NCBI GenBank assembly: GCA_041911695.1
Contig: JAYROM010000144.1
Coordinates: forward strand, 17,283-81,282
Reading direction: 5' to 3'
Origin: Pseudaeromonas sp041911695
GTDB taxonomy: Bacteria; Pseudomonadota; Gammaproteobacteria; Enterobacterales; Aeromonadaceae
DNA length: 64,000 nt
A program made the position numbers and the translations under genes. Numbering within the stretch: position 1 is the first letter of the stretch; the number at the start of each line of letters is the position of its first letter. This document shows positions 1 through 8,627 of this stretch, in pieces. The notes beneath the pieces are model-generated. The model ran no database searches and was not told the DNA's origin. It saw nothing but the letters and a program-made list of their open reading frames with translations.

Positions 1-837
1 CGGCCACTGCGGTTGCAGGCGGACAATCGGCTTGCCCTCATAGGCGGTCTGATAGGCGGCATTGACCTGTTCGGCGGTGGTGCCCGGCTTGAGCTGAACG
101 TAGATGGTGGCCAGAATACCGCGCACAAAGTTACCCAAATGCGGCTGGAACAGCACCTGGGTCCCCAGATGGTGGCTGATCTCCGGACGGTGGCGGTGCT
201 TGAACACGCCATACGGGCTTAAGCTGACCTCACAGTAGCTGGTGTTCAGTGCCGCCTTGCGACCGGCACCGGAGACACCGGAGACCGCATTGATGATCGG
301 CATACAGCCGTCGGCGATCAGCCCTGCCGCCATCAGCGGCTTGAGGGCGCTCAACGAGGCGGTCGGATAGCAACCCGGTACCGCGATCAGTTCGGCTTCG
401 GCAATCTCGGCTTCATTCCATTCCGCCAGGCCATACACCGCCTTGGACAGCCACGCTGGCTGATTGTGGGCAAAGCCATAGAACTCGTCATAGAAGCCTG
501 GTTGTTCGACACGGAACGCGCCGGAGAGGTCAAACACCTTGATGCCGGCGGCCAGGAACTTGGGCGCCAGATCCATGCTTACCTCATGCGCCGTGGCCAG
601 ACAGACCAACTGGGTATCGGTCATCGCGGCCTGCAGGCCAGCTTCGTCCAGCGGTTGCACCGGTAGGTCGATCAGTCCGGCAAAACGCGGATGCAGTGCG
701 GAGAACGGCTTATTGGCATCCTGGCTGGCAGCGGAAACAAACAGACCGTGCAGGTTCAGGTGCGGATGCTTGTGTACCAGAGCGGCCAGCTCTGCACCGG
801 CATAACCACTGGCCCCGATAATGACAACATTCAACAT
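1..837 (-). CDS. argC: N-acetyl-gamma-glutamyl-phosphate reductase, 3' end beyond window
   Basis: ArgC reduces N-acetylglutamyl phosphate to the semialdehyde with NADPH, the third step of arginine synthesis. Reading from the ATG at 837 leftwards gives 279 open codons up to the window edge, so the C-terminus lies outside. The N-terminus has the Rossmann motif GASGYAG (residues 8-14), and the catalytic cysteine is Cys156 in VPGCYPTAS. The family is normally about 335 residues, so roughly 55 residues are missing here. The gene diverges from argE across a spacer holding ARG boxes, the usual arrangement for argC and argE in enteric and vibrio-type genomes. Identity is firm from motif and context. 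Confidence 0.95.
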   Translation of the reverse strand, partial: MLNVVIIGASGYAGAELAALVHKHPHLNLHGLFVSAASQDANKPFSALHPRFAGLIDLPVQPLDEAGLQAAMTDTQLVCLATAHEVSMDLAPKFLAAGIKVFDLSGAFRVEQPGFYDEFYGFAHNQPAWLSKAVYGLAEWNEAEIAEAELIAVPGCYPTASLSALKPLMAAGLIADGCMPIINAVSGVSGAGRKAALNTSYCEVSLSPYGVFKHRHRPEISHHLGTQVLFQPHLGNFVRGILATIYVQLKPGTTAEQVNAAYQTAYEGKPIVRLQPQWP

Positions 838-999
838 GACCATCTTCCATTATTTAGCGATTGCGACAGGGGTCGTCAGCAGGCGGGCGACCCCTTGGGC
901 AGGCTGTCCAGGTGACAGACGCTGCGCATTCCTTTACAACATGGGTTGAGCACAACATGCTGTTATCTGTTGTCCGCTGTAGATTCACATCGAACACTG

Positions 1000-1038
1000 A
1001 TTTAATATTTATGCACTCAAATTGCATTTGTATTATTT
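1000..1038. promoter_or_regulatory. Tandem ARG boxes (ArgR operator) between argC and argE
   Basis: Against the known 18-bp ARG box consensus (wnTGAATwwwwATTCAnw), bases 1000-1017 match 8 of the 10 specific positions (TTAAT-ATTT-ATGCA) and 1021-1038 match 7 of 10 (TGCAT-TTGT-ATTAT). The two boxes are separated by exactly 3 bp, the spacing typical of paired boxes bound by an ArgR hexamer. They lie in the A/T-rich part of the argC-argE spacer, so one operator probably controls both directions. The consensus is established knowledge; the binding is inferred. Confidence 0.7.
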
Positions 1039-1071
1039 ACCAAATTCACATGCCGGGTGCAAGGAGCAGGA

Positions 1072-2217
1072 ATGGCCAATCTCGATTTTTTTCAACTTTA
1101 CCGCGACATCATCGCCATCCCGTCAATCAGTAGCACCGATCCGGCCTGGGATCAGAGCAATCAGCAGGTCATTCAACTGCTGGCCGACTGGTTCAGCCAG
1201 GTTGGCTTCCGCTGCGAGATCAGCGCCATCCCAGAGATGCCAGGCAAGTTCAATCTGGTGGCCACGCTCGGCCAGGGCGATGGCGGCCTGCTGCTGGCCG
1301 GCCATACCGATACCGTGCCCTACGATGAACATGGCTGGAGCAAGGATCCGTTTAAGGTCACCGAAGAGGGCAACCGGCTGTATGGGCTCGGCACCATTGA
1401 TATGAAGGGCTTCTTTGCTTTTATCATGCTGGCACTGCAAGACCTCGACCTGCGCCAGTTAAAGCAACCGCTGCGCATTCTGGCCACTGCCGACGAAGAG
1501 ACCACCATGGCCGGCGCCCGCGCTATCGCCCAAGCTGCGGCCTTCCGTCCACAGTATGCGGTGATTGGAGAGCCCACCGGCCTGGTGCCGGTGATGATGC
1601 ACAAGGGGCATATGTCAGAGGCGATCCGCATCACCGGCAAGAGCGGACACAGCTCAGATCCGGCCAACGGCGTTAATGCCATCGAGATCATGCAACAGGT
1701 GCTGGCCCAACTTGGCGGACTGCGTCAGTCGTTCAGCGAGCGTTATCACAATGACCACTTCAAGGTGCCCTACCCGACGCTCAACTTTGGCGCCATCCAC
1801 GGCGGCGACAGCCCGAACCGTATCTGTGGCTGCTGCGAACTGCATATCGATATGCGCCCGATCCCTGGTGTCTCACCCGAGGAGTTAATGGGGCTGTTGG
1901 CGGAGAATCTTTCCGGGATTCATGATTGTCACCCCGGCTGCCTGCACATCAGCCACCTGCACGAGCCGATCCCGCCCTATGCCTGTGATCCGGCCTCACC
2001 GCTGATCGCCGAAGCCGAGCGGCTAAGTGGTCATACCGCCGAAGCGGTCAACTACTGCACCGAGGCGCCATTCGTTGAACAGCTGGGTTGTGACACCTTG
2101 GTGATGGGGCCCGGTTACATCACACAAGCTCATCAACCTGATGAATACCTTGATCTTTCCTTCGTCAAACCAACGCGGGAATTGTTAGCGCAACTGATCC
2201 GCCGTTTCTGTTTTTGA
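1072..2217 (+). CDS. argE: Acetylornithine deacetylase
   Basis: ArgE hydrolyses N2-acetylornithine to ornithine and acetate in linear arginine synthesis. The 381-residue protein is close to the E. coli length (383). M20 metallopeptidase-fold features are visible: HTDTV with His78 and Asp80 as metal ligand and partner, GTIDMKGF, and DEETTMAGA with the general-base glutamate. A GTG lies in frame 15 bases upstream, but the ATG at 1072 follows AAGGAG (1061-1066) at 5-base spacing and gives the family-typical N-terminus. It diverges from argC and is probably repressed by ArgR through the boxes just upstream. Confidence 0.96.
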   Translation: MANLDFFQLYRDIIAIPSISSTDPAWDQSNQQVIQLLADWFSQVGFRCEISAIPEMPGKFNLVATLGQGDGGLLLAGHTDTVPYDEHGWSKDPFKVTEEGNRLYGLGTIDMKGFFAFIMLALQDLDLRQLKQPLRILATADEETTMAGARAIAQAAAFRPQYAVIGEPTGLVPVMMHKGHMSEAIRITGKSGHSSDPANGVNAIEIMQQVLAQLGGLRQSFSERYHNDHFKVPYPTLNFGAIHGGDSPNRICGCCELHIDMRPIPGVSPEELMGLLAENLSGIHDCHPGCLHISHLHEPIPPYACDPASPLIAEAERLSGHTAEAVNYCTEAPFVEQLGCDTLVMGPGYITQAHQPDEYLDLSFVKPTRELLAQLIRRFCF

Positions 2218-2269
2218 CCCACGCTGGCGCCCCATTCGCATAAATTTGCACAGAATACGGGCTACCGGT

Positions 2270-2299
2270 TTGACCTCGATTACCGATTACGGCTAGATT
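2270..2299 (+). promoter_or_regulatory. Candidate sigma-70 promoter of ppc
   Basis: TTGACC (2270-2275) and TAGATT (2294-2299) are spaced 18 bp apart, about 70 bases before the ppc start and downstream of argE. The hexamers match the consensus at 5/6 and 4/6. This is a motif call only; no start site is known. Confidence 0.4.
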
Positions 2300-2370
2300 G
2301 TACCCTCGGCCGGTGAGGGGGAATTTTGTGGAGCCCCTCACAAAGCAAAGGGAAGGGAAGGACGGACGAT

Positions 2371-4998
2371 ATGCATGAGAAGTACGCGGCGCTCCGCGGC
2401 AATGTGGGCCTGCTAGGCCAGCTGCTGGGCAAAACGATCAAGGATCATCTGGGCGATGCGTTCCTGGCAAAGATCGAAACCATTCGCCAATTGGCCAAGG
2501 CATCGCGTAAAGGTGATGAAGCGGCCCGTCAGGAGCTGCTGGATACCTTGCATGGCCTGAGCGATGAAGAGCTGTTGCCGGTCGCCCGTGCTTTCAGCCA
2601 GTTTCTGAATCTGGCTAACGTCGCCGAACAGTTTCACACCACCTCGCGTCATAATGAAGATAATCGTGGGCCGGATGCCATCGATCGTCTGTTTGACAAG
2701 CTCAAGGCCAGCCAACATACCCCGGATCAGATCCTCGACGCCGTGCGCGCATTGGATATCGAGCTGGTGCTGACCGCACATCCGACCGAAGTGACCCGTC
2801 GTACCCTGATTCACAAGCAGGTGCAGATCAATGACTGTCTGGTTCAGCTGGAACTCGACGATCTGACCGAGCGTGAACGCAACGTCATTCTGCATCGTAT
2901 CGAACAACTGATTAACCAGGCCTGGCACACCAACGAAATCCGTCAGCAGCGCCCGACCCCGGTCGATGAAGCCAAGTGGGGTTTCGCCGTCATCGAGAAC
3001 AGCCTGTGGCCGGCGATGCCCGATTTCATGCGCCAGCTCGATGAGCGCCTGCAGGAAACCTTCGGTGTCCGCCTGCCGCTGGACGCCGCGCCGGTGCGTT
3101 TTGCCTCCTGGATGGGTGGCGACCGTGACGGCAACCCATTCGTCACCGCCAAGGTGACCCGCGAAGTGCTGCTCACCTCGCGCTGGGTCGCACTGAACCT
3201 GTTCCATCAGGATGTGCAGGAGCTGGTCTCTGAACTGTCGATGATCGACTGTGACGATGACATCCGCGCCCGTGCCGGCACCAGCAACGAACCGTACCGC
3301 GTGGTGCTGCGTCGTCTGCGTGACGACATCAAGGAAACCCTGCAGAACCTGACCGCCCGTCTGCAAGGCCAGTACACTGAAAACCGCGACATCATCTGTC
3401 GCACCGAACAGCTGCGTCGCCCGCTCGAGCTGTGCTACCACTCGCTGCACACCTGCGGCATGGGGATCATCGCCGACGGCCTGCTGCTGGATGTGCTACG
3501 CAAGCTCTCCTGCTTCGGCATCAACCTGCTCAAGCTGGATATCCGCCAGGATGGCGAACGCCATGGCGAAGCGCTGGCCGAGCTGACCCGCTACCTGGGT
3601 CTGGGCGATTACGGCCAGTGGAGCGAAGAGGACAAGCAGGCGTTCCTGCTCACCGAACTGAATTCGCGCCGCCCGCTGCTGCCACCGCACTGGAAGCCGA
3701 GCGCAGAAGTCCAGGAAGTGCTGGATACCTGCCGCGTGATCGCCGAAACCGATCCGGGTGCATTCGGTATCTACATTATCTCCATGGCGCGTCAGCCGTC
3801 AGACGTGCTGGCCGTGCAGTTGTTGCTCAAGGAGAGCGGCTGTACCTTCCGCATGCCGGTGGCCCCGCTGTTCGAAACCCAGAATGACCTGCAAAACGCC
3901 GCGGCGGTGCTCAACCGTCTGCTGTCAGTCGACTGGTACCGCGGTTATATCCAGGGTCAGCAGTATGTGATGATCGGTTACTCCGACTCCGCCAAGGATG
4001 CCGGGATGCTGGCGGCCAACTGGGCCCAGTACCGCGCCATGGAAGAGCTGGTGGCGATTGCCGAGCGCGAAAACCTCAAGCTGAACCTGTTCCACGGCCG
4101 CGGTGGTACCGTCGGTCGCGGTGGTGGTCCAGCCCATCAGGCCATCCTGTCGCAACCGCCGGGATCGGTAAAGGGCGGCTTCCGCGTCACCGAGCAGGGC
4201 GAGATGATCCGCTTCAAGTTCGGTCTGCCACAGATCGCCATCACCAGCCTGAAGCTGTATACCAGCGCCGTGCTCGAAGCCAACCTGCTGCCGCCGCCGA
4301 AGCCGAAGCAGGAGTGGTGTGAAGTGATGGAGCAGTTGTCTGATATCTCCTGCGACCATTACCGTAGCATCACCCGTGGCGAGCCGGACTTCGTGCCCTA
4401 CTTCCGTGCCGCGACGCCGGAAATGGAACTGGGCAAGCTGCCGCTGGGTTCCCGCCCGTCGAAGCGTAAGCCGAATGGCGGTGTCGAATCGCTGCGCGCC
4501 ATCCCGTGGATCTTTGCCTGGACGCAGAACCGTCTGATGCTGCCCTCCTGGCTGGGTACCGATATTGCGCTGAATGCCGTACTGGCACAGGGCAAGGAGG
4601 CACTACTGGTTGAGATGAGCCGCGAATGGCCATTCTTCCGTACCCGTCTGGAAATGCTGGAGATGGTGTTCCTCAAGGCCGACCACTGGTTGTCCGAATA
4701 CTACGACCAGCGTCTGGTGCCGACCGCGCTGTGGCCGCTGGGTGACCGTTTGCGTGCCGAGTTGCAAGCCTCGATCGATGTGGTACTGCGTCTGCGCCCG
4801 CAAGGCGGCCTGCTCGACGACCAACCGTGGGTCAAGGAGTCGATCAAGCTGCGTAACCCCTACACCGACCCGCTCAATGTGTTGCAGGTCGAACTGCTTA
4901 ACCGCTCACGTAGCAACCCGGATGAGGTAGCGGAAGTGGATCAGGCCTTGATGGTCACCATTGCCGGGATTGCCGCCGGGATGCGGAATACGGGTTAA
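2371..4998 (+). CDS. ppc: Phosphoenolpyruvate carboxylase
   Basis: Ppc carboxylates PEP with bicarbonate to oxaloacetate, the main anaplerotic reaction. The 875 residues compare with 883 in E. coli. The N-terminus (MHEKYAALRGNVG...) aligns with enteric Ppc, which fixes the ATG at 2371 instead of the longer TTG-started frame from 2326. Signatures include the catalytic-His loop LTAHPTEVTRRT, GYSDSAKDAG, the Gly/Arg loop FHGRGGTVGRGGGP, QGEMIRFKFG, and a C-terminus ending RNTG, the conserved terminus involved in aspartate binding. The gene is monocistronic between argE and a strong terminator. Together with pckA near 28 kb it sets the PEP-oxaloacetate node. Confidence 0.98.
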   Translation: MHEKYAALRGNVGLLGQLLGKTIKDHLGDAFLAKIETIRQLAKASRKGDEAARQELLDTLHGLSDEELLPVARAFSQFLNLANVAEQFHTTSRHNEDNRGPDAIDRLFDKLKASQHTPDQILDAVRALDIELVLTAHPTEVTRRTLIHKQVQINDCLVQLELDDLTERERNVILHRIEQLINQAWHTNEIRQQRPTPVDEAKWGFAVIENSLWPAMPDFMRQLDERLQETFGVRLPLDAAPVRFASWMGGDRDGNPFVTAKVTREVLLTSRWVALNLFHQDVQELVSELSMIDCDDDIRARAGTSNEPYRVVLRRLRDDIKETLQNLTARLQGQYTENRDIICRTEQLRRPLELCYHSLHTCGMGIIADGLLLDVLRKLSCFGINLLKLDIRQDGERHGEALAELTRYLGLGDYGQWSEEDKQAFLLTELNSRRPLLPPHWKPSAEVQEVLDTCRVIAETDPGAFGIYIISMARQPSDVLAVQLLLKESGCTFRMPVAPLFETQNDLQNAAAVLNRLLSVDWYRGYIQGQQYVMIGYSDSAKDAGMLAANWAQYRAMEELVAIAERENLKLNLFHGRGGTVGRGGGPAHQAILSQPPGSVKGGFRVTEQGEMIRFKFGLPQIAITSLKLYTSAVLEANLLPPPKPKQEWCEVMEQLSDISCDHYRSITRGEPDFVPYFRAATPEMELGKLPLGSRPSKRKPNGGVESLRAIPWIFAWTQNRLMLPSWLGTDIALNAVLAQGKEALLVEMSREWPFFRTRLEMLEMVFLKADHWLSEYYDQRLVPTALWPLGDRLRAELQASIDVVLRLRPQGGLLDDQPWVKESIKLRNPYTDPLNVLQVELLNRSRSNPDEVAEVDQALMVTIAGIAAGMRNTG

Positions 4999-5005
4999 GT
5001 TCTCC

Positions 5006-5037
5006 ATCAGGCCGGGCATGTCCCGGCCTGATTTTTT
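5006..5037 (+). terminator. Rho-independent terminator of ppc
   Basis: An 11-bp perfect stem (5006-5016 with 5022-5032, loop CATGT) runs into TTTTT, starting 8 bases after the ppc stop codon. Confidence 0.92.
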
Positions 5038-5166
5038 CTGTCTATTCCTGCCTGCAAAACTGGTAAATCCTGTTTATTTTTTCGCCAACAAGATCGAGAA
5101 TCCGGAAATGAATCCAAGCATTACACGGCATTTTCGCTATTTGGCTGTTTCCAAGGAGATCCATCC

Positions 5167-5634
5167 ATGACACCCGCCATCCGTTATCTGCAAATGAGCA
5201 ACGCCGAATTCACCACCCACAGCTATGAATGTGGGGTGACCGATGACTTCGGTCATCATGCGGCCAGCCAATTGGGATTACCGGAAGAACAGGTCTACAA
5301 GACCTTGCTGGTGCAGCATGACCGCGAGGTGGTGACGGCCGTCATTCCGGTCAACTGCATGCTCAGCCTGAAAGAGGTGGCCAAGGCCAGCGGGCTGAAA
5401 AAGGTCGAGATGATGAAGCCGGCCGATGCGGAACGCCTGACCGGCTACAAGGTCGGAGGTATCAGTCCGTTTGCCCAGAAAAAACAGACCCCGACCCTGA
5501 TCGACAGCCGCGCCCTCGCCCAGTCGCGCATCCTGGTCAGTGGCGGCAAACGCGGCGTATCGGTCGAGATCGCGCCGGATGAGTTTGTCCGTCTGCTCAA
5601 CGCCACCGTGGCCCCGATCGCCGAACAACATTAA
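5167..5634 (+). CDS. ybaK: Cys-tRNA(Pro)/Cys-tRNA(Cys) deacylase, YbaK/EbsC family
   Basis: A 155-residue protein of the YbaK/ProX fold, which removes cysteine mischarged onto tRNA-Pro. Family marks are the N-terminal H-S-Y-E-C segment, VYKTLLVQ, the conserved lysine in the KTL region, GYKVGGISPF and SGGKRGVSVEIAP near the C-terminus. The ATG at 5167 is preceded by AAGGAG (5153-5158). It stands alone after the ppc terminator and is followed by a 9-bp hairpin (5647-5668, no U tract). The deacylase role comes from family knowledge. Paralogues with different specificity (ProXp) exist, so the exact tRNA is not proven. Confidence 0.9.
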   Translation: MTPAIRYLQMSNAEFTTHSYECGVTDDFGHHAASQLGLPEEQVYKTLLVQHDREVVTAVIPVNCMLSLKEVAKASGLKKVEMMKPADAERLTGYKVGGISPFAQKKQTPTLIDSRALAQSRILVSGGKRGVSVEIAPDEFVRLLNATVAPIAEQH

Positions 5635-5646
5635 GCCAACGCTTGC

Positions 5647-5668
5647 GCCACTGCCGCCCGGCAGTGGC
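5647..5668. terminator. Hairpin after ybaK, no U tract
   Basis: A perfect 9-bp stem (5647-5655 with 5660-5668) with loop GCCC lies 13 bases after the ybaK stop. It lacks a T run, so it may be a 3'-end stabiliser or a weak terminator. The remaining sequence up to the DUF805 gene shows nothing I recognise. Confidence 0.4.
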
Positions 5669-5856
5669 CCTATGGTGCCGCACCCTCCGCAAGAAAAGCC
5701 GAGGATGACGCCATTTTCCTGCGTTTTCTATACGCCAGCTTAACCGCTTCCTTTGCGCGCCCGCTTGGATAAACCGCAGCTAAACAGGCGCCGGTATCAC
5801 GCTTGTGACCCGCCACGACGCCTCGTACAGTCACATCTGTCCATACCTATCAACCG

Positions 5857-6213
5857 ATGAGGCCCTTCATGGAAGCGTTCCTGTCCGCATTTCGCCAGTT
5901 TGCCGATTTCAACGGCCGTACCAGCCGCAAGACCTACTGGACTTACATCATCATCACGGTGGTGCTGTCGATCATTGTTCGTCTGACCGATACACATATG
6001 TCACATCCCGGCATCCTGTCGCTGATTTTCTTGCTGATCTTTATCCTGCCGACCCTGAGCATGAGCGTGCGCCGTCTGCATGACACCAACCGCAAGGGCT
6101 GGTGGGTATTGCTGGCGCTGATCCCGGTGGTGGGTCCGCTGACGCTGATCTTCTTCAAGGCCAGCAAGGGCGATACCAACAGCAACCGCTTCGGCCCGGC
6201 GCCCCTCTATTAA
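5857..6213 (+). CDS. DUF805 family inner-membrane protein
   Basis: A 118-residue protein of the DUF805 (YhaH/YhaI-like) family. After a short amphipathic start with FNGRTSRKTYW, a DUF805 hallmark, it has hydrophobic segments at about residues 30-42, 51-66 and 84-98, with the conserved SVRRLHDTNRKGWWVLL between the last two, and ends GDTNSNRFGPAP, also typical. These proteins sit in the inner membrane and their function is unknown. A second ATG at 5869 is a possible start; neither has a strong ribosome site. The gene stands alone and is followed by a good terminator. Confidence 0.85.
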   Translation: MRPFMEAFLSAFRQFADFNGRTSRKTYWTYIIITVVLSIIVRLTDTHMSHPGILSLIFLLIFILPTLSMSVRRLHDTNRKGWWVLLALIPVVGPLTLIFFKASKGDTNSNRFGPAPLY

Positions 6214-6239
6214 TCGGCACGGCGCTCACCCAGTCAGTA

Positions 6240-6262
6240 AACGCCCTACGGGGCGTTTTTTA
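6240..6262 (+). terminator. Rho-independent terminator of the DUF805 gene
   Basis: AACGCCC (6240-6246) pairs with GGGCGTT (6251-6257) around loop TACG and is followed by a T run. Confidence 0.88.
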
Positions 6263-6449
6263 TTGCCTCCGCCTCTCTGCCATACCCGCGCGTGGCAAGC
6301 CCGACTTGCCCCCCGTCCTCGCCCCTGCCCCTACGTCGGTCCGCTATCGCCCTGCATTGTGTAAAAAATGCACCATACTGGTATCAGTTACCCGGCGGCA
6401 GCCCGCTTGTCGCGTGCCGCTCTGTTGTTCCCGGTTACAAGGAGTCCGC

Positions 6450-8454
6450 ATGTTTTCCTTTCTGCAGCGCAAACCAGCCAAATCACTGACCCCCATGTTG
6501 TCAGTGGTAAAAACCTTGCACACCCGTCAGGCCAACCTGGATAACCAGTTCCCGCACTGGTTAAGCGAATTGCAGTCTCCGTCACTGATTCTGGCCTATC
6601 TCAGCCCGCATCTGGACTTCGCCATGACCTGTCGCCACCTGCAGGGGGCGCTGCAGCAAAAATTTACACAGTGCAAACTGATAGCCGTCTCTACCGCCGG
6701 CGAGTTGTGTCAGCCAGAGGGGAATGGCTCGCTGTATTGCTGTACCGGTGAGCAGTGGGACTCCATGGTGCTGCAGGCATTTGAACAGACGCTGGTGTCG
6801 CGGGTCGATATCGTGACCATACCGCTTGGCAGCCATCATGTCGGAGCCAAAGCTCGAACCCACGCCATCATGGATGGCGTTAAAACAGGCCAAACTGCCG
6901 CAGCCACTGGATTACACCGATACCGTTGCCCTGACCTTTATCGACGGCCTAAGTGGTGCGGAGTCGTTCTTCACCGAGGCGCTGTATCGCAGCGAACGCA
7001 TGCCCTGCTATGTGATTGGTGGCTCGAGTGGCGGCAAACTCGACTTCCAGAAAAGCTATCTGTATGACGGACAACAGGTGTGTCAGAACCAGGCGGTGAT
7101 GGCCTTCCTCAAGGTGGCCCCTGACTATCGCTATGCCGTCTTCACCTCGCACAACTTCCAGCGCGAAACCACCTCATTTCTGGTCGCCGAGGCCTCGGCC
7201 GAAGAGCGCTGGATCCAGACCGTACTGAGCGAGGATTACCGGGTCTGTTCGTTGATCGAGACCCTCAAGCAGCATTTTCATGTCAGCGACAATGCGGCGC
7301 TGGAGGTCAAGCTGCAGGACTATAGCTTTGCCATCGAGATCGGCGGCCAGCTATTTATTCGTAGTGTCAGTCAGATCGACTTCAAGGCGGATCGGGTGCG
7401 CTTCTACTGTGATGTCGCGATGGGCGAGCGGCTCTATCTGGTGCGTCGTCAGGATCTGGGCAAGCAGACCGCCAGCGATTTTCAGCGCTTTTTGTCCAGC
7501 CGCCGTCAGCTGGTGCCGGTGGGTGGGATCCTCAATGACTGTATCTTGCGTCGCCTGTATAACGGCAACCAGCTCGGGCAAGTCGACTGCTTCCGCGGAC
7601 TGCCGGTGGCCGGCTTCTCCACCTTCGGCGAGCTATATGGGGTCAATATCAACCAGACGCTGACCGCGCTGTTCTTCTTCCATTTGGGGAGCGCCGACCG
7701 CAGCTATCAGGACGAAACCCTGCTCACCTTCCCGGTGATCTATGCCCGGTTCAGCAGTTACAGCCTGCAACGTCAGCTGGGGCAACGCGAGATCATCGGC
7801 CGGATCCGCCGCGAGATCCTGCGCCAGATGGACAGCTACCGCGATCTGGTACCACAACTGGTCGAGCAACTCGGCCATATCGAAGAGGCGGTACAGGGGA
7901 TTGAATCGCAATTTATCGCCCTGCGTGACGGCCTAGGTGGCCACTTTAACCAGCTGGAACAGCTGTTGCAGCTCAACACCCTGATTAACCCGAAAACCGG
8001 TCAACTCAACGACAATACCGCCAACATCCGCCAGATCCTGGAGGCGATCAACCAGATTGCCGATCAGACCAATCTGCTGGCCCTGAATGCCGCCATCGAA
8101 GCGGCGCGCGCCGGCGAGCACGGCCGTGGGTTTGCGGTGGTCGCCGACGAGGTGCGCAAACTGGCCCGCGTCACCCAGGAGTCGCTGCATAAGACCCACG
8201 ACTCGATCAAGGGGCTGTCGGACAGCGTCAGCGATATCTCGTCGCTGATGGGTCAGAACAGCCGCTCCGGTGATGAACTGTCGCGCAGCAGCAGCGGCTT
8301 CCATCACCGGATAGAGGAGGCCTCAAGCAACATCCATCAGGCCAGCGAACGTATCGTACAAACGGTGACCACATTGCGGGATGCCAGTGCCAACACCGCC
8401 GCGATCAATGCCGGCATGGACACCATCCAGCGGTTGATGCAGTCAATTGACTGA
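6450..8454 (+). pseudogene. FIST-domain methyl-accepting chemotaxis-type signalling protein, frameshifted
   Basis: The first frame opens at ATG 6450 (AAGGAG at 6439-6444) and encodes the start of a FIST N domain (MFSFLQRKPAKSLTP...). The rest of FIST N (TVALTFIDGLSGAESFF...IGGSSGGKLDF), FIST C and a C-terminal MCP signalling domain (IADQTNLLALNAAIEAARAGEHGRGFAVVADEVRKLA) continue in the +1 frame, open from about 6826 to the stop at 8452-8454. Dropping one base, most simply one A of the A4 run at 6882-6885, joins them into a 667-residue protein without a transmembrane segment or HAMP domain. FIST domains are thought to bind small ligands such as amino acids. The break may be a real mutation or a sequencing error. 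If real, only the 3' part could be made, from an internal start. Confidence 0.75.
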
Positions 8455-8491
8455 GCCCGGCCAGCGACGGGGAGCGGGGAGCGAGAAGCGA

Positions 8492-8568
8492 GAGACGAGA
8501 GACGAGAGACGAGAGGCGAGAGGCGAGAGACGAGAGACGAGAGGCGAGAGGCGAGAGACGAGAGGCGA
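8492..8568. repeat. Heptanucleotide minisatellite, 11 copies of GAGRCGA
   Basis: Eleven contiguous 7-bp units, six GAGACGA and five GAGGCGA, follow the FIST-MCP stop codon after 37 bases. A degenerate lead-in (GGAGCGGGGAGCGAGAAGC) precedes them. The array lies between the convergent FIST-MCP and metL genes. The period is not a multiple of three and no start or coding signal suggests translation. Confidence 0.95.
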
Positions 8569-8582
8569 GGAGATAAACTCAG

Positions 8583-8606
8583 TGAGCCCGCCGGATGGCG
8601 GGCTCA
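8583..8606. terminator. Stem-loop between FIST-MCP gene and metL
   Basis: A perfect 10-bp stem (8583-8592 with 8597-8606, loop GGAT) sits between the two converging genes, 21 bases beyond the metL stop. The T run is weak on both strands, so bidirectional termination is plausible but not certain. Confidence 0.6.
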
Positions 8607-8627
8607 TGGTTTGTCGCGGGGGGCCGT

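Noticed and set aside
2413..3450. 345-codon minus-strand ORF inside ppc
   Set aside because: Antisense shadow of ppc with no ribosome site or recognisable motif.
6875..6890. Programmed ribosomal frameshift in the FIST-MCP gene
   Set aside because: The shift needed is +1 and there is no known +1 slippery stop context or stimulatory structure evident; a one-base indel in the A4 run is simpler.
8492..8568. Possible CRISPR array
   Set aside because: Units are 7 bp with no unique spacers, so this is a minisatellite.
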